DNA of 64,000 bases. Origin: Persicirhabdus sediminis (GTDB lineage: Bacteria; Verrucomicrobiota; Verrucomicrobiia; Verrucomicrobiales; Akkermansiaceae). Positions 10,265 to 18,639 of the stretch are shown here, in pieces (the stretch's first letter is position 1; the number at the start of each line of letters is the position of its first letter). The stretch lies in assembly GCF_016595495.1 (NCBI RefSeq), contig NZ_JAENIM010000039.1, positions 622,989 to 686,988 on the forward strand. The letters run 5' to 3'. The notes under the pieces were generated by a model that did no database searches, was not told the DNA's origin, and saw nothing but the letters and a program-made list of their open reading frames with translations. The position numbers were made by a program, and so were the translations under genes.

Positions 10265-10336
10265 TTTCCAGCTGGGTCACTCGAGTCAGCTGGAAAATTT
10301 CCATCCCACCGCGCCATCTGGCCGGTGGGATTTTTT
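10265..10336 (+). terminator. ilvBN terminator preceded by a paired CCAGCTGG hairpin
   Basis: ATCCCACCG (10303-10311) pairs with CGGTGGGAT (10323-10331) and is followed by TTTTTT, a standard intrinsic terminator. Just upstream, TTTCCAGCTG (about 10265-10274) can pair with CAGCTGGAAA (about 10287-10296), giving a second hairpin built from two copies of the dispersed AGCT palindrome. Confidence 0.85.
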
Positions 10337-10345
10337 ATTCCCCCG

Positions 10346-11527
10346 CTACTCTTTCATCCAGGCATTGCCAAACTGGATGTAAAATGCCGTTGTCTCTTCG
10401 CTGAATGCCAAGTCCGCGCCCATGTGCAGACCAACTTCGCGGGCAATCAGATAACGGAAACCAAATCCTCCAGCCACCACATCATCAGTGCGGTCGCGCA
10501 TGCCAGTCGTATCATTAGTTACGCCAATTCCGGCAAATCCCAACAATGACCAACGATCGAGAAATTGCCAACGCAGCTCAGCTTCAGAAAAGGCCACACG
10601 ATTCGCTTGATATTTGCGCATCGGCACACCTCGCAAGCTGACGTAGGGTTGGCGGTAAAATGGTGCGTCGCCAAAACTTTCCTGGTAGCTAGCCAGCAGG
10701 CTAAATGTCCACTTATCACACCATTGGTGGTGGTTCATCAAGGTGAGGTCAAGTAGCTGGAATTCATCGTCGCTGCCCAGCGCAGGGTCAAAAAAAGTAT
10801 ATTTGGTCTCAAAATTCACCCCGCCAGTAGGTGTGAAGAAATTATTCCTCGAGTCGTAATCAACAATCACCGAGAGACCGCCAAAATTATTTCGTTTTTC
10901 CAGCTGCGACAATCCGGGCAAGTTCGGGATATCAAATTTCGCTTTGGTTTCAGAATAATCGTAAGAACCACCAAGCATCCACTTGCTCTCGCCTACCCGA
11001 TACATGCCTTCGAGAAAAATCCCGCGGGTATCTAGGTTGTAGCCGACGTCACCATTGAGGTCGATGTCACCAATGCTGTAAAAATCGAGGTTAGCCGAAA
11101 CATCGTAAACCGCCACACGAGTTTGCAGTTTATCTTCAAACCACGAACCAATGTGCATGCCAAAATATCCGCGCGTGCCATTTTCTGTCGCCATGCCACC
11201 GAGCAAGGTCAGGTTCGGGCGAACGTATTGGCCGCTGCTAGTCGGCTCGTTAGGAGAAATAAAAACCAACGCGCCGCCAGCACCGTAACCCACTGCGGGC
11301 TCGGTAATTGGCATCACCACGGGCACAAAACCCAGCGGTTCTTTGATGAATTCGCTGAGGTCAAAACAACCATCAAGCGGATCGTGGAAACTACGTTTTT
11401 CCTCATTCACCGGTGGGCTTGCAGCCAGTTCCTCGTCGATCTCGCCGCGCGCACTGATAGTGAGGCTGCCGACGATGGCAAAAGTAAGCGTTAGGTTGCC
11501 AATGGCTGGTTGGAGCAATGAATGCAT
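10346..11527 (-). CDS. Omp85/BamA-type outer-membrane barrel protein
   Basis: A 393-residue protein with an N-terminal export signal (about residues 8-27). The rest is rich in beta-strands alternating aromatic and polar residues. The SLRGVPMRKYQANR motif near residue 300 corresponds to the conserved L6 'VRGY/F' loop of the Omp85 surface-antigen (D15) barrel, followed by EAELRWQF. The protein is too short for full BamA or TamA and shows no clear POTRA repeats, so it is a barrel-only relative. Such proteins may act in lipid or protein transport at the outer membrane; the exact role is not evident. It is convergent with ilvBN. Confidence 0.75.
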   Translation of the reverse strand: MHSLLQPAIGNLTLTFAIVGSLTISARGEIDEELAASPPVNEEKRSFHDPLDGCFDLSEFIKEPLGFVPVVMPITEPAVGYGAGGALVFISPNEPTSSGQYVRPNLTLLGGMATENGTRGYFGMHIGSWFEDKLQTRVAVYDVSANLDFYSIGDIDLNGDVGYNLDTRGIFLEGMYRVGESKWMLGGSYDYSETKAKFDIPNLPGLSQLEKRNNFGGLSVIVDYDSRNNFFTPTGGVNFETKYTFFDPALGSDDEFQLLDLTLMNHHQWCDKWTFSLLASYQESFGDAPFYRQPYVSLRGVPMRKYQANRVAFSEAELRWQFLDRWSLLGFAGIGVTNDTTGMRDRTDDVVAGGFGFRYLIAREVGLHMGADLAFSEETTAFYIQFGNAWMKE

Positions 11528-11563
11528 AACCCCAAGTTAGCGAAACGTTTCGCCGAATCAAGA

Positions 11564-11599
11564 AATCTATCACCTCCAGCTAGACGGAGGTGATAGATT
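11564..11599 (-). terminator. Perfect 14-bp hairpin between two envelope genes
   Basis: AATCTATCACCTCC (11564-11577) and GGAGGTGATAGATT (11586-11599) are exact reverse complements around the loop AGCTAGAC. It lies 54 bp beyond the end of the 11654-12751 gene and 36 bp before the barrel-protein start, both read on the minus strand. The following T-run is weak (ATTTCTTGATT). It may be a terminator or an intercistronic RNA processing or stability hairpin. Confidence 0.6.
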
Positions 11600-11653
11600 G
11601 AAAATGACTCAGCTGGCCGAACCCAGCCAGCTGGAAATAACAGATCTTGTTAA

Positions 11654-12751
11654 CTATTTGGTTCTGAGCAGGTCTTCAATGCTCATTGCCATGAATGCGC
11701 TTGGGAAATCTTTGAAGCGAATGACGCCAGATTTGTCTAGCACGATGCATGTTGGCCAATTTTTGATGCGGTATTGTTGTGAGATTTTACGCTGCGCATC
11801 AGTGAAGTTATCCCAAGTTGCGATAGCTTCTTTTTCTACCAGAGCAAGTTGTTGGGGTGAATCCACATTGACGCCGAGCAGCTCAAATGGCTGACCTTCA
11901 TATTTACTTTTCAGCCCGCGCATCATCTCCAGCGTCTGCGCGATGTTGTCATCTTGTGACGACCAGAAATACAAACAAACTACCTTGCCGTGGTAATCAG
12001 ACAGTTTTTTCATCTGTCCATTACTCAGAGGGCCATTGATTTCTGGTGCTTGGCGACCTTTTGATAGATAGGTGATGATATAAACTTCCTCGCTCGCCAG
12101 CTGGCCCACGGTGGTATTAAAAAATTTCACATCGGCACTTTCGGTGATGGCTTCGCGCAGCAATGTGAGTCGCTCGCGCACGCCAAAACTAGCATCCCCC
12201 ACATCCCCCATCATCAAGGCCAGCGCCAAGGCCGCCTGACCTTTGACAATTTTATCTGGGTTCTTTTCGTGTACCGAGCGGATGGTTTCTGAAAACTCAC
12301 GGCGCAGCGCCACTTGCTGCAGCGCATCCGTGCCTTCTGGTAGAGGCATTAATGCCATGGCGAGGCAGATTTTGCCCACTTTTGGACTCAGCAAATGATT
12401 ATTTTTCACTGCATTGGTTAGCAGCTTCACCTGAGACACGGTCATCGATTGGTCGTGAATCAATAACCAAGCCGAATAATCTAATGTCCAGTCATTGGTC
12501 AATTCACCCTGCAGCTCAGCCTTCATGCGGCGGGAGAAATAATCAATCTTGGGATATTTCTCCTGCAGCGCTTGCTGTTGCTCCAGCGTGGTTGCCGCCT
12601 TCATCTTGCGCTCCCAGCTGCGCACTAGCAGTTGATGGTCATCAACTAACTGCTGCGCTTGTTTTTGCGTGCCAGCTAGGCAGGTGCCCGCGATCATGCT
12701 CATGCTGAGCGTCGCCATTAATGTCCATTTTTTGCTCACCATGATGATCAT
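11654..12751 (-). CDS. Secreted thioredoxin-fold (TlpA/redoxin-like) protein without CxxC
   Basis: A 365-residue exported protein with a signal peptide (LMATLSMSMIAGTCLAG, cut near residue 27). A helical region covers about residues 30-230. The C-terminal domain is TlpA/AhpC-like: GRQAPEINGPL, KVVCLYFWSSQDDN, FELLGVNVD and NWPTCIVLDKSGVIRF. The cis-Pro 'WPT' is kept, but the active-site CxxC is replaced by SSQDD, so thiol-disulfide exchange is unlikely. It starts directly at the stop of the upstream gene (TAA then ATG), which indicates translational coupling. Alternative start: the ATG three codons downstream. Confidence 0.75.
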   Translation of the reverse strand: MIIMVSKKWTLMATLSMSMIAGTCLAGTQKQAQQLVDDHQLLVRSWERKMKAATTLEQQQALQEKYPKIDYFSRRMKAELQGELTNDWTLDYSAWLLIHDQSMTVSQVKLLTNAVKNNHLLSPKVGKICLAMALMPLPEGTDALQQVALRREFSETIRSVHEKNPDKIVKGQAALALALMMGDVGDASFGVRERLTLLREAITESADVKFFNTTVGQLASEEVYIITYLSKGRQAPEINGPLSNGQMKKLSDYHGKVVCLYFWSSQDDNIAQTLEMMRGLKSKYEGQPFELLGVNVDSPQQLALVEKEAIATWDNFTDAQRKISQQYRIKNWPTCIVLDKSGVIRFKDFPSAFMAMSIEDLLRTK

Positions 12752-13189
12752 TTATTGTTGTTGCAGCAGCGATTGCAGCTGGGTTTGGAAACTCATCACA
12801 TCATTTTCGCTAGGCTGATAGCCCGGTGTGTCGGCATCGAGCCCGAGGCGCCCTTCTTGGTCGAGATACCAAATGGCACGCTCACCGTCAGCAAATTCCA
12901 CCTGACCACTAACGAGTGCGCCCGGCTTGACAATTTCATCCACTGACACGGTGACGTGGCCGGTGGCAACTTTCTGCTGCAGCGGTGCGTCTGCGGCTAC
13001 TTTTTCTTCAGTTGGTGATTTGATCTCTAGTCCCAGGTCGGACACTAAAAATCGTGTATCCATATAGGTAATGCGAATGCCTAACTCAGCATCGATTTTC
13101 TTTTGGAGTTCGGCGAGCTGGCAGCCGCCATCGATCCACTGGGAAATCTGCTCAACTTGTTCTGGTGATAAACTGGATGCTTGAAACAT
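12752..13189 (-). CDS. Conserved hypothetical protein, coupled to TlpA-like gene
   Basis: From the ATG at 13189 this is a 145-residue soluble protein. The N-terminal part is helical (SLSPEQVEQISQWIDGGCQLAELQKKI, a helix-turn-helix-like segment). The C-terminal half is beta-rich: a VATGHVTVSVDEIVKPGALVSGQVEF stretch and then GERAIWYLDQEGRLGL. The frame stays open upstream into the divergent alanine racemase gene, so a longer start is not credible. Its stop codon abuts the ATG of the TlpA-like gene. I do not recognise a named family. Confidence 0.65.
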   Translation of the reverse strand: MFQASSLSPEQVEQISQWIDGGCQLAELQKKIDAELGIRITYMDTRFLVSDLGLEIKSPTEEKVAADAPLQQKVATGHVTVSVDEIVKPGALVSGQVEFADGERAIWYLDQEGRLGLDADTPGYQPSENDVMSFQTQLQSLLQQQ

Positions 13190-13283
13190 AAATCTATTCT
13201 TTGTGGCCACACACTGAACGATTCTGGTCATTTGGCAAGCTTTCGACTTTTGTCTTTTGCAATTATTAGGCAATAATAGCTGC

Positions 13284-14420
13284 GTGACCAAGATACCTAG
13301 CTCACCGCCTCGTACATGGGCGGAAATCGACCTCGCCCAGCTGCGCCATAACCTCAATTTCGCCAAACAGCACAGCGGCATGAACATCATGGCAATTATG
13401 AAGGCGGGTGCCTACGGACACGGAGCAGTCACCATGGCTAAGTCGCTAGAAGATCAAGGACTCAGCTACATTGGCGTGGCTAGCGTGATTGAGGCGCGTA
13501 AGTTGACTCAGGCGGAAATTCAAACTCCCATCTATCTACTGGGTCCAACATTTCCTGATGAGCGTGAGGAAATCGTCTATCATGGGTGGACAGCAAGTAT
13601 CTCTAATCTCGCTGAAGCCCACCATTTCAGCCAGCTGAATCAACAGCTTCACGGCCAGCTAGCTAACACTGAGAAAAAATTACCCGTACATCTCACCGTG
13701 GATACCGGCATGGGTCGCGGTGGATTTTTGCCAGCCCAGTTAGTCGAGCAGATAGACGAGCTGCGAGCTGTTCCTAATTTGATCATCGAGGGCATTGGCT
13801 CACACCTGCCTAGCGCGGATGAAGATAGAGAATTCACTCTCGATCAATTTGCTAGATTTGACCAACTCATAGAAGATCTCGGCGGCGCTGAGTCATTCAA
13901 GTGGATTCACTTATCCAACAGCGCTGGCTTGCTAGATTTCGCATCCAAGTACTGCAACCTATGTCGCCCAGGCTTGATGCTCTACGGGATTTCCCCGCTG
14001 CCCGACTATCAATCGCAGCTAACCCCTGTGATGGCGCTGAAATCACGTGTTTCTATTGTGCGTGAGCTGCCAGCTGGCCACAGCATTTCCTACGGTCGCA
14101 GCGCGATTCTTGAAAAAGACAGCCGAGTCGCTACTGTTGGCGCCGGTTACGGTGATGGATTTCCACGCGCGCTATCCAATGTCGCTGGCGCTTCGGTGAT
14201 GATTGACCAAACGGAATGCCCAATCCTCGGGCGCGTGACCATGGATCAAATCATGGTGGATGTTAGCCATCTTCCTCAGTGTCAACCAGGTGACGAAGTC
14301 GAGCTGTTCGGCGAGAATAAACTGGTCTCGGAAGTGGCGGCTCAAGCTAACACCATCGCTTGGGATGTGCTCACTGGGATTACTCCACGAGTGACTCGAA
14401 TTTATAAAAACCAAGCGTAA
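13284..14420 (+). CDS. alr: Alanine racemase
   Basis: A PLP enzyme interconverting L- and D-alanine for peptidoglycan. The PLP lysine lies in AIMKAGAYGHG (usual form VVKANAYGHG). The TIM-barrel motifs HLTVDTGMGRGG and HLSNSAG follow, and the catalytic tyrosine is in VGAGYGDGFPR. The C-terminal domain has GRVTMDQIMVDVS. No ATG lies near the start: the GTG at 13284 (378 residues) begins just before PRTWAEIDLAQLRHN, the family's N-terminus. A TTG at 13257 would add nine residues. It is divergent from the 13189 gene, with about 95 bp for both promoters. Confidence 0.95.
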   Translation: MTKIPSSPPRTWAEIDLAQLRHNLNFAKQHSGMNIMAIMKAGAYGHGAVTMAKSLEDQGLSYIGVASVIEARKLTQAEIQTPIYLLGPTFPDEREEIVYHGWTASISNLAEAHHFSQLNQQLHGQLANTEKKLPVHLTVDTGMGRGGFLPAQLVEQIDELRAVPNLIIEGIGSHLPSADEDREFTLDQFARFDQLIEDLGGAESFKWIHLSNSAGLLDFASKYCNLCRPGLMLYGISPLPDYQSQLTPVMALKSRVSIVRELPAGHSISYGRSAILEKDSRVATVGAGYGDGFPRALSNVAGASVMIDQTECPILGRVTMDQIMVDVSHLPQCQPGDEVELFGENKLVSEVAAQANTIAWDVLTGITPRVTRIYKNQA

Positions 14421-14449
14421 GTTAGTCTCAGCTAGAAATGTCTAGCTGC

Positions 14450-15037
14450 TTACGACTGCCACAGTTGCAGCAAGTAGCTAGGCCACAATTCCGCTGGCAC
14501 CACAGTCACTTTGCTGGATTTTTTGTCGTCATCTACCTGCAGCACCATCGGGAATGCATAAACTTCACGTTTACCCTGCGGCAGGTCCCCTTCGTTGAGT
14601 TGAAGTTTAGAATAACCGCAGTCGATGTGCGGGCTGATTTTTTCTGGCACCTTGATGCCACAGGTTGATTCTTCCTTGCTGTCGACGTACTCAGCAATTT
14701 CCTTCAGCTCAGTGGCTCGTTTAGCCGAAGTATTGAGCACAGAAATTTTATAGGCAAGTTCTTCGAGGTAATCTGGCGCCTGCTCTGATGGTGCCAGTGC
14801 ATACACTGCCGCGCCACGCTGGCTAGACATGTCTTGCAAGTCGCGTTCCAAGCTAACAAGCCTGCCCCACACCACAGTACCGTTAGCTATCTTGTCGCCA
14901 TGGCAGGCAAAATACTTTGCTAGATGAAAGCTAAGTTGCGTGCGATTAGACTCGCCATTCAGCTCGCTAGGATCTTGCTGATATTCGCGGTAAGCCTGTT
15001 GAATATTGGCCTCACATTGACTTAACAAATCGTTCAT
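14450..15037 (-). CDS. Hypothetical soluble protein
   Basis: A 195-residue protein without a signal peptide, predicted mostly helical in the first 115 residues. The tail has beta character and ends AELWPSYLLQLWQS. There are cysteines at CEANIQ, FACHGDK, STCGIKV and DCGYS, but they are not spaced as a recognisable metal site. It is convergent with alr (30 bp between stops). Family not recognised. Confidence 0.6.
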   Translation of the reverse strand: MNDLLSQCEANIQQAYREYQQDPSELNGESNRTQLSFHLAKYFACHGDKIANGTVVWGRLVSLERDLQDMSSQRGAAVYALAPSEQAPDYLEELAYKISVLNTSAKRATELKEIAEYVDSKEESTCGIKVPEKISPHIDCGYSKLQLNEGDLPQGKREVYAFPMVLQVDDDKKSSKVTVVPAELWPSYLLQLWQS

Positions 15038-15164
15038 GTAATCGGGTATTTAAGAAGCTTCTCTCGGGGTATCGGGCGGATTTTTTATAAGGAGCAAGTC
15101 GACTAATATGAAAGTAAAATCGCGGTTAAATCAGCATCTTAAAACGTTCATTTTGTAGGACAAA

Positions 15165-15206
15165 TGAGAAAAAACCCTCTGACTGAATGGGGTCAGCCAG
15201 AGGGTT
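15165..15206 (-). terminator. Terminator of the porin-like gene
   Basis: AACCCTCTG (15173-15181) pairs with CAGAGGGTT (15198-15206). Read on the minus strand, the stem is followed by a run of T (A-run at about 15168-15174 on the plus strand). It lies 20 bp beyond the stop codon of the 15226-15978 gene. Confidence 0.8.
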
Positions 15207-15225
15207 GATCAATGTGTATTGGTAG

Positions 15226-15978
15226 TTAGAATTTTACGCTAGCAGAGAGACCGTAAATGAACTCTTCTCCTTCGCTAACATTTCCACCAAGAAGTTTGGA
15301 GTAATCGTTGTCGATGGCGCTAAATGCATAGGTGTAGCTGATGAATGGTGACAGCGTTAGATTCTCTGTCACTGCGATAGGTGCGGACAGCGTGATGAAC
15401 GCGTGGTTGAGGCCGTCGCTCTCAGTCCAGTAGTTGTAGGCAGCTGAAATGCCAGCGTCGAGGCGCACGTCCACATTGGCTGTGAGCTCGTAGCCTTTGC
15501 CTGCGCCCAGCTCGATGTATGTACCTTCGAGGCGCTGTGTATCGTAAGCAGCTAACAATGAGAGATCGATGCCGGTGACAGCACAAGTTGTGCTCGCGCG
15601 ACCGTAAACTTCACCAGTGTGAGCTGGTGATCCGTCAGTGTAGAACGCCTGCCACATGTAGCCGAGCTCGAATGTGAATCCTTCCAGCTGGTACTGGAAG
15701 CCTGCACTGTAAAGGTTGTGGCCGTCGATCTGACCAACACCAGCTGATGGAAGGCCAGCTGCTGTGGCACTACCAACTAATCTGAATTCATCTGACAATG
15801 AGTAGCCAATGTTCGCAGTGGCGCCGATGCCATTTTGGTTTGCGCCCAGTGAGTCGCTGAGACCACGGAATGAATACTCGCTCACGTAGCCAAGGCTAAG
15901 GTCACCATCTAATTCCGCATATACTGGAGCGGCCAATGCTACTGCTACTGCAGTTGCTGTGATTGTTTTTTTAAACAT
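15226..15978 (-). CDS. Small outer-membrane beta-barrel protein (TorF-like porin)
   Basis: A 250-residue protein with a clear signal peptide (MFKKTITATAVAVALAAPVYA, cleaved before ELDG). About a dozen amphipathic strands follow, and the C-terminus is SASVKF with the terminal Phe typical of barrel proteins. The opening 'DGDLSLGYVSEYSFRGLSDS' closely fits the TorF family of putative porins. It is monocistronic, with its own terminator downstream. The specificity of the channel cannot be read from the sequence. Confidence 0.8.
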   Translation of the reverse strand: MFKKTITATAVAVALAAPVYAELDGDLSLGYVSEYSFRGLSDSLGANQNGIGATANIGYSLSDEFRLVGSATAAGLPSAGVGQIDGHNLYSAGFQYQLEGFTFELGYMWQAFYTDGSPAHTGEVYGRASTTCAVTGIDLSLLAAYDTQRLEGTYIELGAGKGYELTANVDVRLDAGISAAYNYWTESDGLNHAFITLSAPIAVTENLTLSPFISYTYAFSAIDNDYSKLLGGNVSEGEEFIYGLSASVKF

Positions 15979-16349
15979 ATTTTGTCTGGTTAACTAATTG
16001 TCGACATCCCCTAATCAAAAATGACTACTCATGATTAGGTTGTCATTAGTACAGCGCCGCTGAATCCCCTGTATTGCTTATGAAACGGTGGATTCCAGCT
16101 GGCATACGTGCTTTTCAAACTACTCTATCAAATGGATTAATCACCTAAAAATAAGCATCTAATGAAACAATATTTTAATATGAAATAGATAAAATGATGA
16201 CACAAAAACTTCTCGCCAGCCCCAGTTATTGCTGCCATCTGGATAATTCCCTGCGTTCTATCAGGCACAAAAAATCCGCGCTGCTGGACTCAGCGGCGCG
16301 GATTTTTTGTCATCTGGCTGTGGCCAGTGAATGAGATAATTTTTAACGG
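15979..16349. other. Spacer with porin promoter region and a terminator
   Basis: This 370-bp spacer is AT-rich near 16120-16200 and contains no credible open frame. It should hold the promoter of the porin-like gene on the minus strand. It also contains the bidirectional terminator at 16268-16308. Confidence 0.5.
16268..16308. terminator. Bidirectional terminator
   Basis: AAAAAATCCGCGCTGCTG pairs with CAGCGGCGCGGATTTTTT with one mismatch around the loop GACT. A-runs and T-runs flank both sides, so it can stop transcription on either strand. It is placed to terminate the lipoprotein gene (16350-16955, minus strand). Confidence 0.85.
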
Positions 16350-16955
16350 CTAACGGCCCATCATCGAGCTGGTCTCACTGATGCTCATGCCGCCGGATTG
16401 TTGATCTTTCCAGTTGGTGATGCTTGGCTGAGCAAATGTCTTTTGTGTAGACGCGCTCGCGGCGTCCTGCTGTGTGCGCATGCGTTTTTGCTGAGTGGTA
16501 GAAGTTGACCGCGACGAATAACTACCGGTGCTATATCCTTTATCTGACCCGTATGCTGTCTGCCCTTGGGCATTGGCTTGTGATTGGTAGTTGAGGAATG
16601 CTGGCGACTCGTTGCCGTAGTTGCTTGTTGTATTTCCTTGGTACGACTTCCCTTGGTTATATTTTGTATTGCCGTTCCAGCTAGATCTTCCACGATCTTT
16701 AGCGGCGTAGTCTTGGCTGCCAAATGGCAAGTTGTTGCCGTATTTGTTATTCGAATTGCGATCGTACTGGCTGCGCTTGCCATTTTCCACCTTCACGCTG
16801 CCATCCTCTTGAGTGGTCATTTTGACGTCAGTGGTGTATTTATCACCAAATCCATCTTTCGACTGCACTTTTCTAGTCGTCACGGTGCGCTCGGTGGCAC
16901 ACGAAGCGACCAGCACTGAGGCAAAACCCATATAGATAAGAGAACGGCAATTCAT
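16350..16955 (-). CDS. Lipoprotein with Asn/Gly/Ser/Gln-rich body
   Basis: A 201-residue protein with a type II signal peptide. The hydrophobic stretch SLIYMGFASVLVASC ends in a lipobox (VASC), predicting acylation at Cys19. The mature part is low-complexity and rich in Asn, Gly, Ser, Tyr, Gln and Lys, with a basic patch (QQKRMRTQQ). No enzymatic motif is seen. It is probably a structural or surface lipoprotein; the family is not recognised. Confidence 0.65.
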   Translation of the reverse strand: MNCRSLIYMGFASVLVASCATERTVTTRKVQSKDGFGDKYTTDVKMTTQEDGSVKVENGKRSQYDRNSNNKYGNNLPFGSQDYAAKDRGRSSWNGNTKYNQGKSYQGNTTSNYGNESPAFLNYQSQANAQGQTAYGSDKGYSTGSYSSRSTSTTQQKRMRTQQDAASASTQKTFAQPSITNWKDQQSGGMSISETSSMMGR

Positions 16956-17064
16956 GATTTCAATCTGTCATTTTTCGCCGTCAGGTCAAGCCGCGAAACC
17001 AGACATGGGAATTCGTGCTGCACATTCTTTGACAAGAAACGTTTGCTATCTATAGTCGCCGTCA

Positions 17065-18219
17065 ATGCAAACAGAGGGCCCTATTGATACTAACTTTCAC
17101 TCACATTCACCTGGTTACTGGCCCATCGAAGCGATGGACCAATGGGGTGACTACAAATGGCAGCTGAAAAATGCCGTTAAGTCACTCGAGGGCATTGAGC
17201 GCCACATTCAGCTGACCGAGGAGGAACGCGCTGGGATTCTGCTTTCAGGCACGCGGCTCGCCATGTCCATCACCCCACACTTTTTCAACCTGATCGACAA
17301 AAACAACCCGAATTGCCCGATTCGCCGCCAAGTCATCCCGCGTGTAGAGGAAACTTGGGATGATCCACAGGAAATGGCGGATCCATGTGGTGAAGATTCT
17401 CACATGCCGGTGCCCGGGCTGGTGCATCGATATCCAGATCGTGTCTTATTCCTAGTGACTGATCGCTGTGGATCGTATTGCCGTTACTGCACCCGCAGCC
17501 GGGTGGTTTCCGGCGTCGGCGAGCAACACCTCGAGACGCAGTGGGAAGCTGCCTTTGAGTATTTAGAAAAAACACCGCAAGTGCGCGACGTTTTATTATC
17601 CGGTGGCGATCCACTATTATTATCTGACGCGCGGCTCGAGCGCATTCTTAGCCGGCTGCGCGAAATCCCCCACATTCAGTTTATCCGCATCGGCTCGCGG
17701 CTACCTATCTTTTTGCCGCAGCGCATCACCCCAGAGCTGTGTGAGATGTTGAAAAAATTCCACCCGCTCTTTATTTCCATCCACGCCAACCATCCAAAAG
17801 AACTCACCTGTGAAGTGCGCGCCGCGCTTGGTCGCCTCGCTGATGCGGGAATTCCTATGGGAAACCAGAGTGTTTTACTCAAAGGCGTCAACGACAGCGT
17901 GGAAATCCAGAAGGCTCTGGTGCATAAATTGCTCATGTGTCGTGCCCGTCCGTACTATTTATACCAGTGCGACCTCATTAAAGGATCGTCCCATTTGCGT
18001 ACTAGTATCTCAAAAGGGCTAGAAATCATCGAAGGGCTGCGTGGACATACGTCTGGGTATGCAATTCCTCAATATGTCATCGATGGACCCGGCGGCGGTG
18101 GCAAAATTCCACTCAACCCAGAGTATATCGTTGAGCGTGATGAAACTAAGGTTGTGCTTAGAAACTACGAGGGAAAACAGTTCACCTACCCAGAGCCGCA
18201 AAGCTGCATAGCAAAATGA
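17065..18219 (+). CDS. kamA: Lysine 2,3-aminomutase (radical SAM, PLP)
   Basis: A 384-residue member of the KamA family. The radical-SAM cluster is CGSYCRYC (Cys135, Cys139, Cys142, i.e. CxxxCxxC), followed by SGGDPLLL. The PLP lysine is Lys347 in DGPGGGGKIPL. The residues that bind the substrate lysine amino groups in clostridial KAM are conserved: Asp303 in YQCDLIKG and Asp340. This supports L-lysine to L-beta-lysine conversion. Uses in bacteria include the osmolyte N-acetyl-beta-lysine, EF-P modification and lysine fermentation. No ablB or epmA is adjacent, so the use cannot be chosen here. Confidence 0.9.
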   Translation: MQTEGPIDTNFHSHSPGYWPIEAMDQWGDYKWQLKNAVKSLEGIERHIQLTEEERAGILLSGTRLAMSITPHFFNLIDKNNPNCPIRRQVIPRVEETWDDPQEMADPCGEDSHMPVPGLVHRYPDRVLFLVTDRCGSYCRYCTRSRVVSGVGEQHLETQWEAAFEYLEKTPQVRDVLLSGGDPLLLSDARLERILSRLREIPHIQFIRIGSRLPIFLPQRITPELCEMLKKFHPLFISIHANHPKELTCEVRAALGRLADAGIPMGNQSVLLKGVNDSVEIQKALVHKLLMCRARPYYLYQCDLIKGSSHLRTSISKGLEIIEGLRGHTSGYAIPQYVIDGPGGGGKIPLNPEYIVERDETKVVLRNYEGKQFTYPEPQSCIAK

Positions 18220-18317
18220 AAAAAGATCAATTTAATGCACGAGAGAGCTTGACTCTTTAGCCATTTTGCGCTTTTTTCTGGCCGCGCGCCGCAAGCGGCA
18301 AGCAGACAAAACAAAGT

Positions 18318-18394
18318 GCACCCTTAGCTCAATTGGATAGAGCGTCTGACTACGAATCAGAAGGTTAGGGGTTCGACTCCCTTAGGGTGTACCA
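18318..18394 (+). tRNA. tRNA-Arg (anticodon ACG)
   Basis: This is a complete cloverleaf. Acceptor GCACCCT pairs with AGGGTGT (G-T at the end), the D arm is GCTC/GAGC, the anticodon stem is TCTGA/TCAGA with loop CTACGAA, and the T arm is AGGGG-TTCGACT-CCCTT. The discriminator A is followed by an encoded CCA. The anticodon ACG would be edited to ICG by TadA and read CGU, CGC and CGA. Confidence 0.97.
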
Positions 18395-18434
18395 TTTGTC
18401 TACTTACAGCTTAAAGTGCCACATCAGAACAAGT

Positions 18435-18511
18435 GCACCCTTAGCTCAATTGGATAGAGCGTCTGACTACGAATCAGAAGGTTAGGGGTTCGACTCCCTT
18501 AGGGTGTACCA
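18435..18511 (+). tRNA. tRNA-Arg (anticodon ACG), second identical copy
   Basis: This tRNA is identical in sequence to the one 40 bp upstream, including the encoded CCA and a few flanking bases. It is clearly a recent tandem duplication or is kept identical by gene conversion. A strong terminator follows. Confidence 0.97.
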
Positions 18512-18526
18512 TTCTGATCATCATAT

Positions 18527-18552
18527 AAAAGCCACGGTTCGCCGTGGCTTTT
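18527..18552 (+). terminator. tRNA operon terminator
   Basis: AAAAGCCACGG (18527-18537) pairs exactly with CCGTGGCTTTT (18542-18552) around a TTCG tetraloop. It starts 16 bp after the second tRNA-Arg. Confidence 0.9.
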
Positions 18553-18639
18553 GTGCGTCTGGGTATTCGCGCCAATTACTTTTTAGCACCCTCCCCTTTT
18601 CTTCTTTACCTATCGTTAGAGCGCGCCCAATCTATCAGC

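Noticed and set aside
12752-13390. Longer 212-codon version of the conserved hypothetical
   Set aside because: It would overlap the divergent alanine racemase gene and adds residues without coding character; the ATG at 13189 is preferred.
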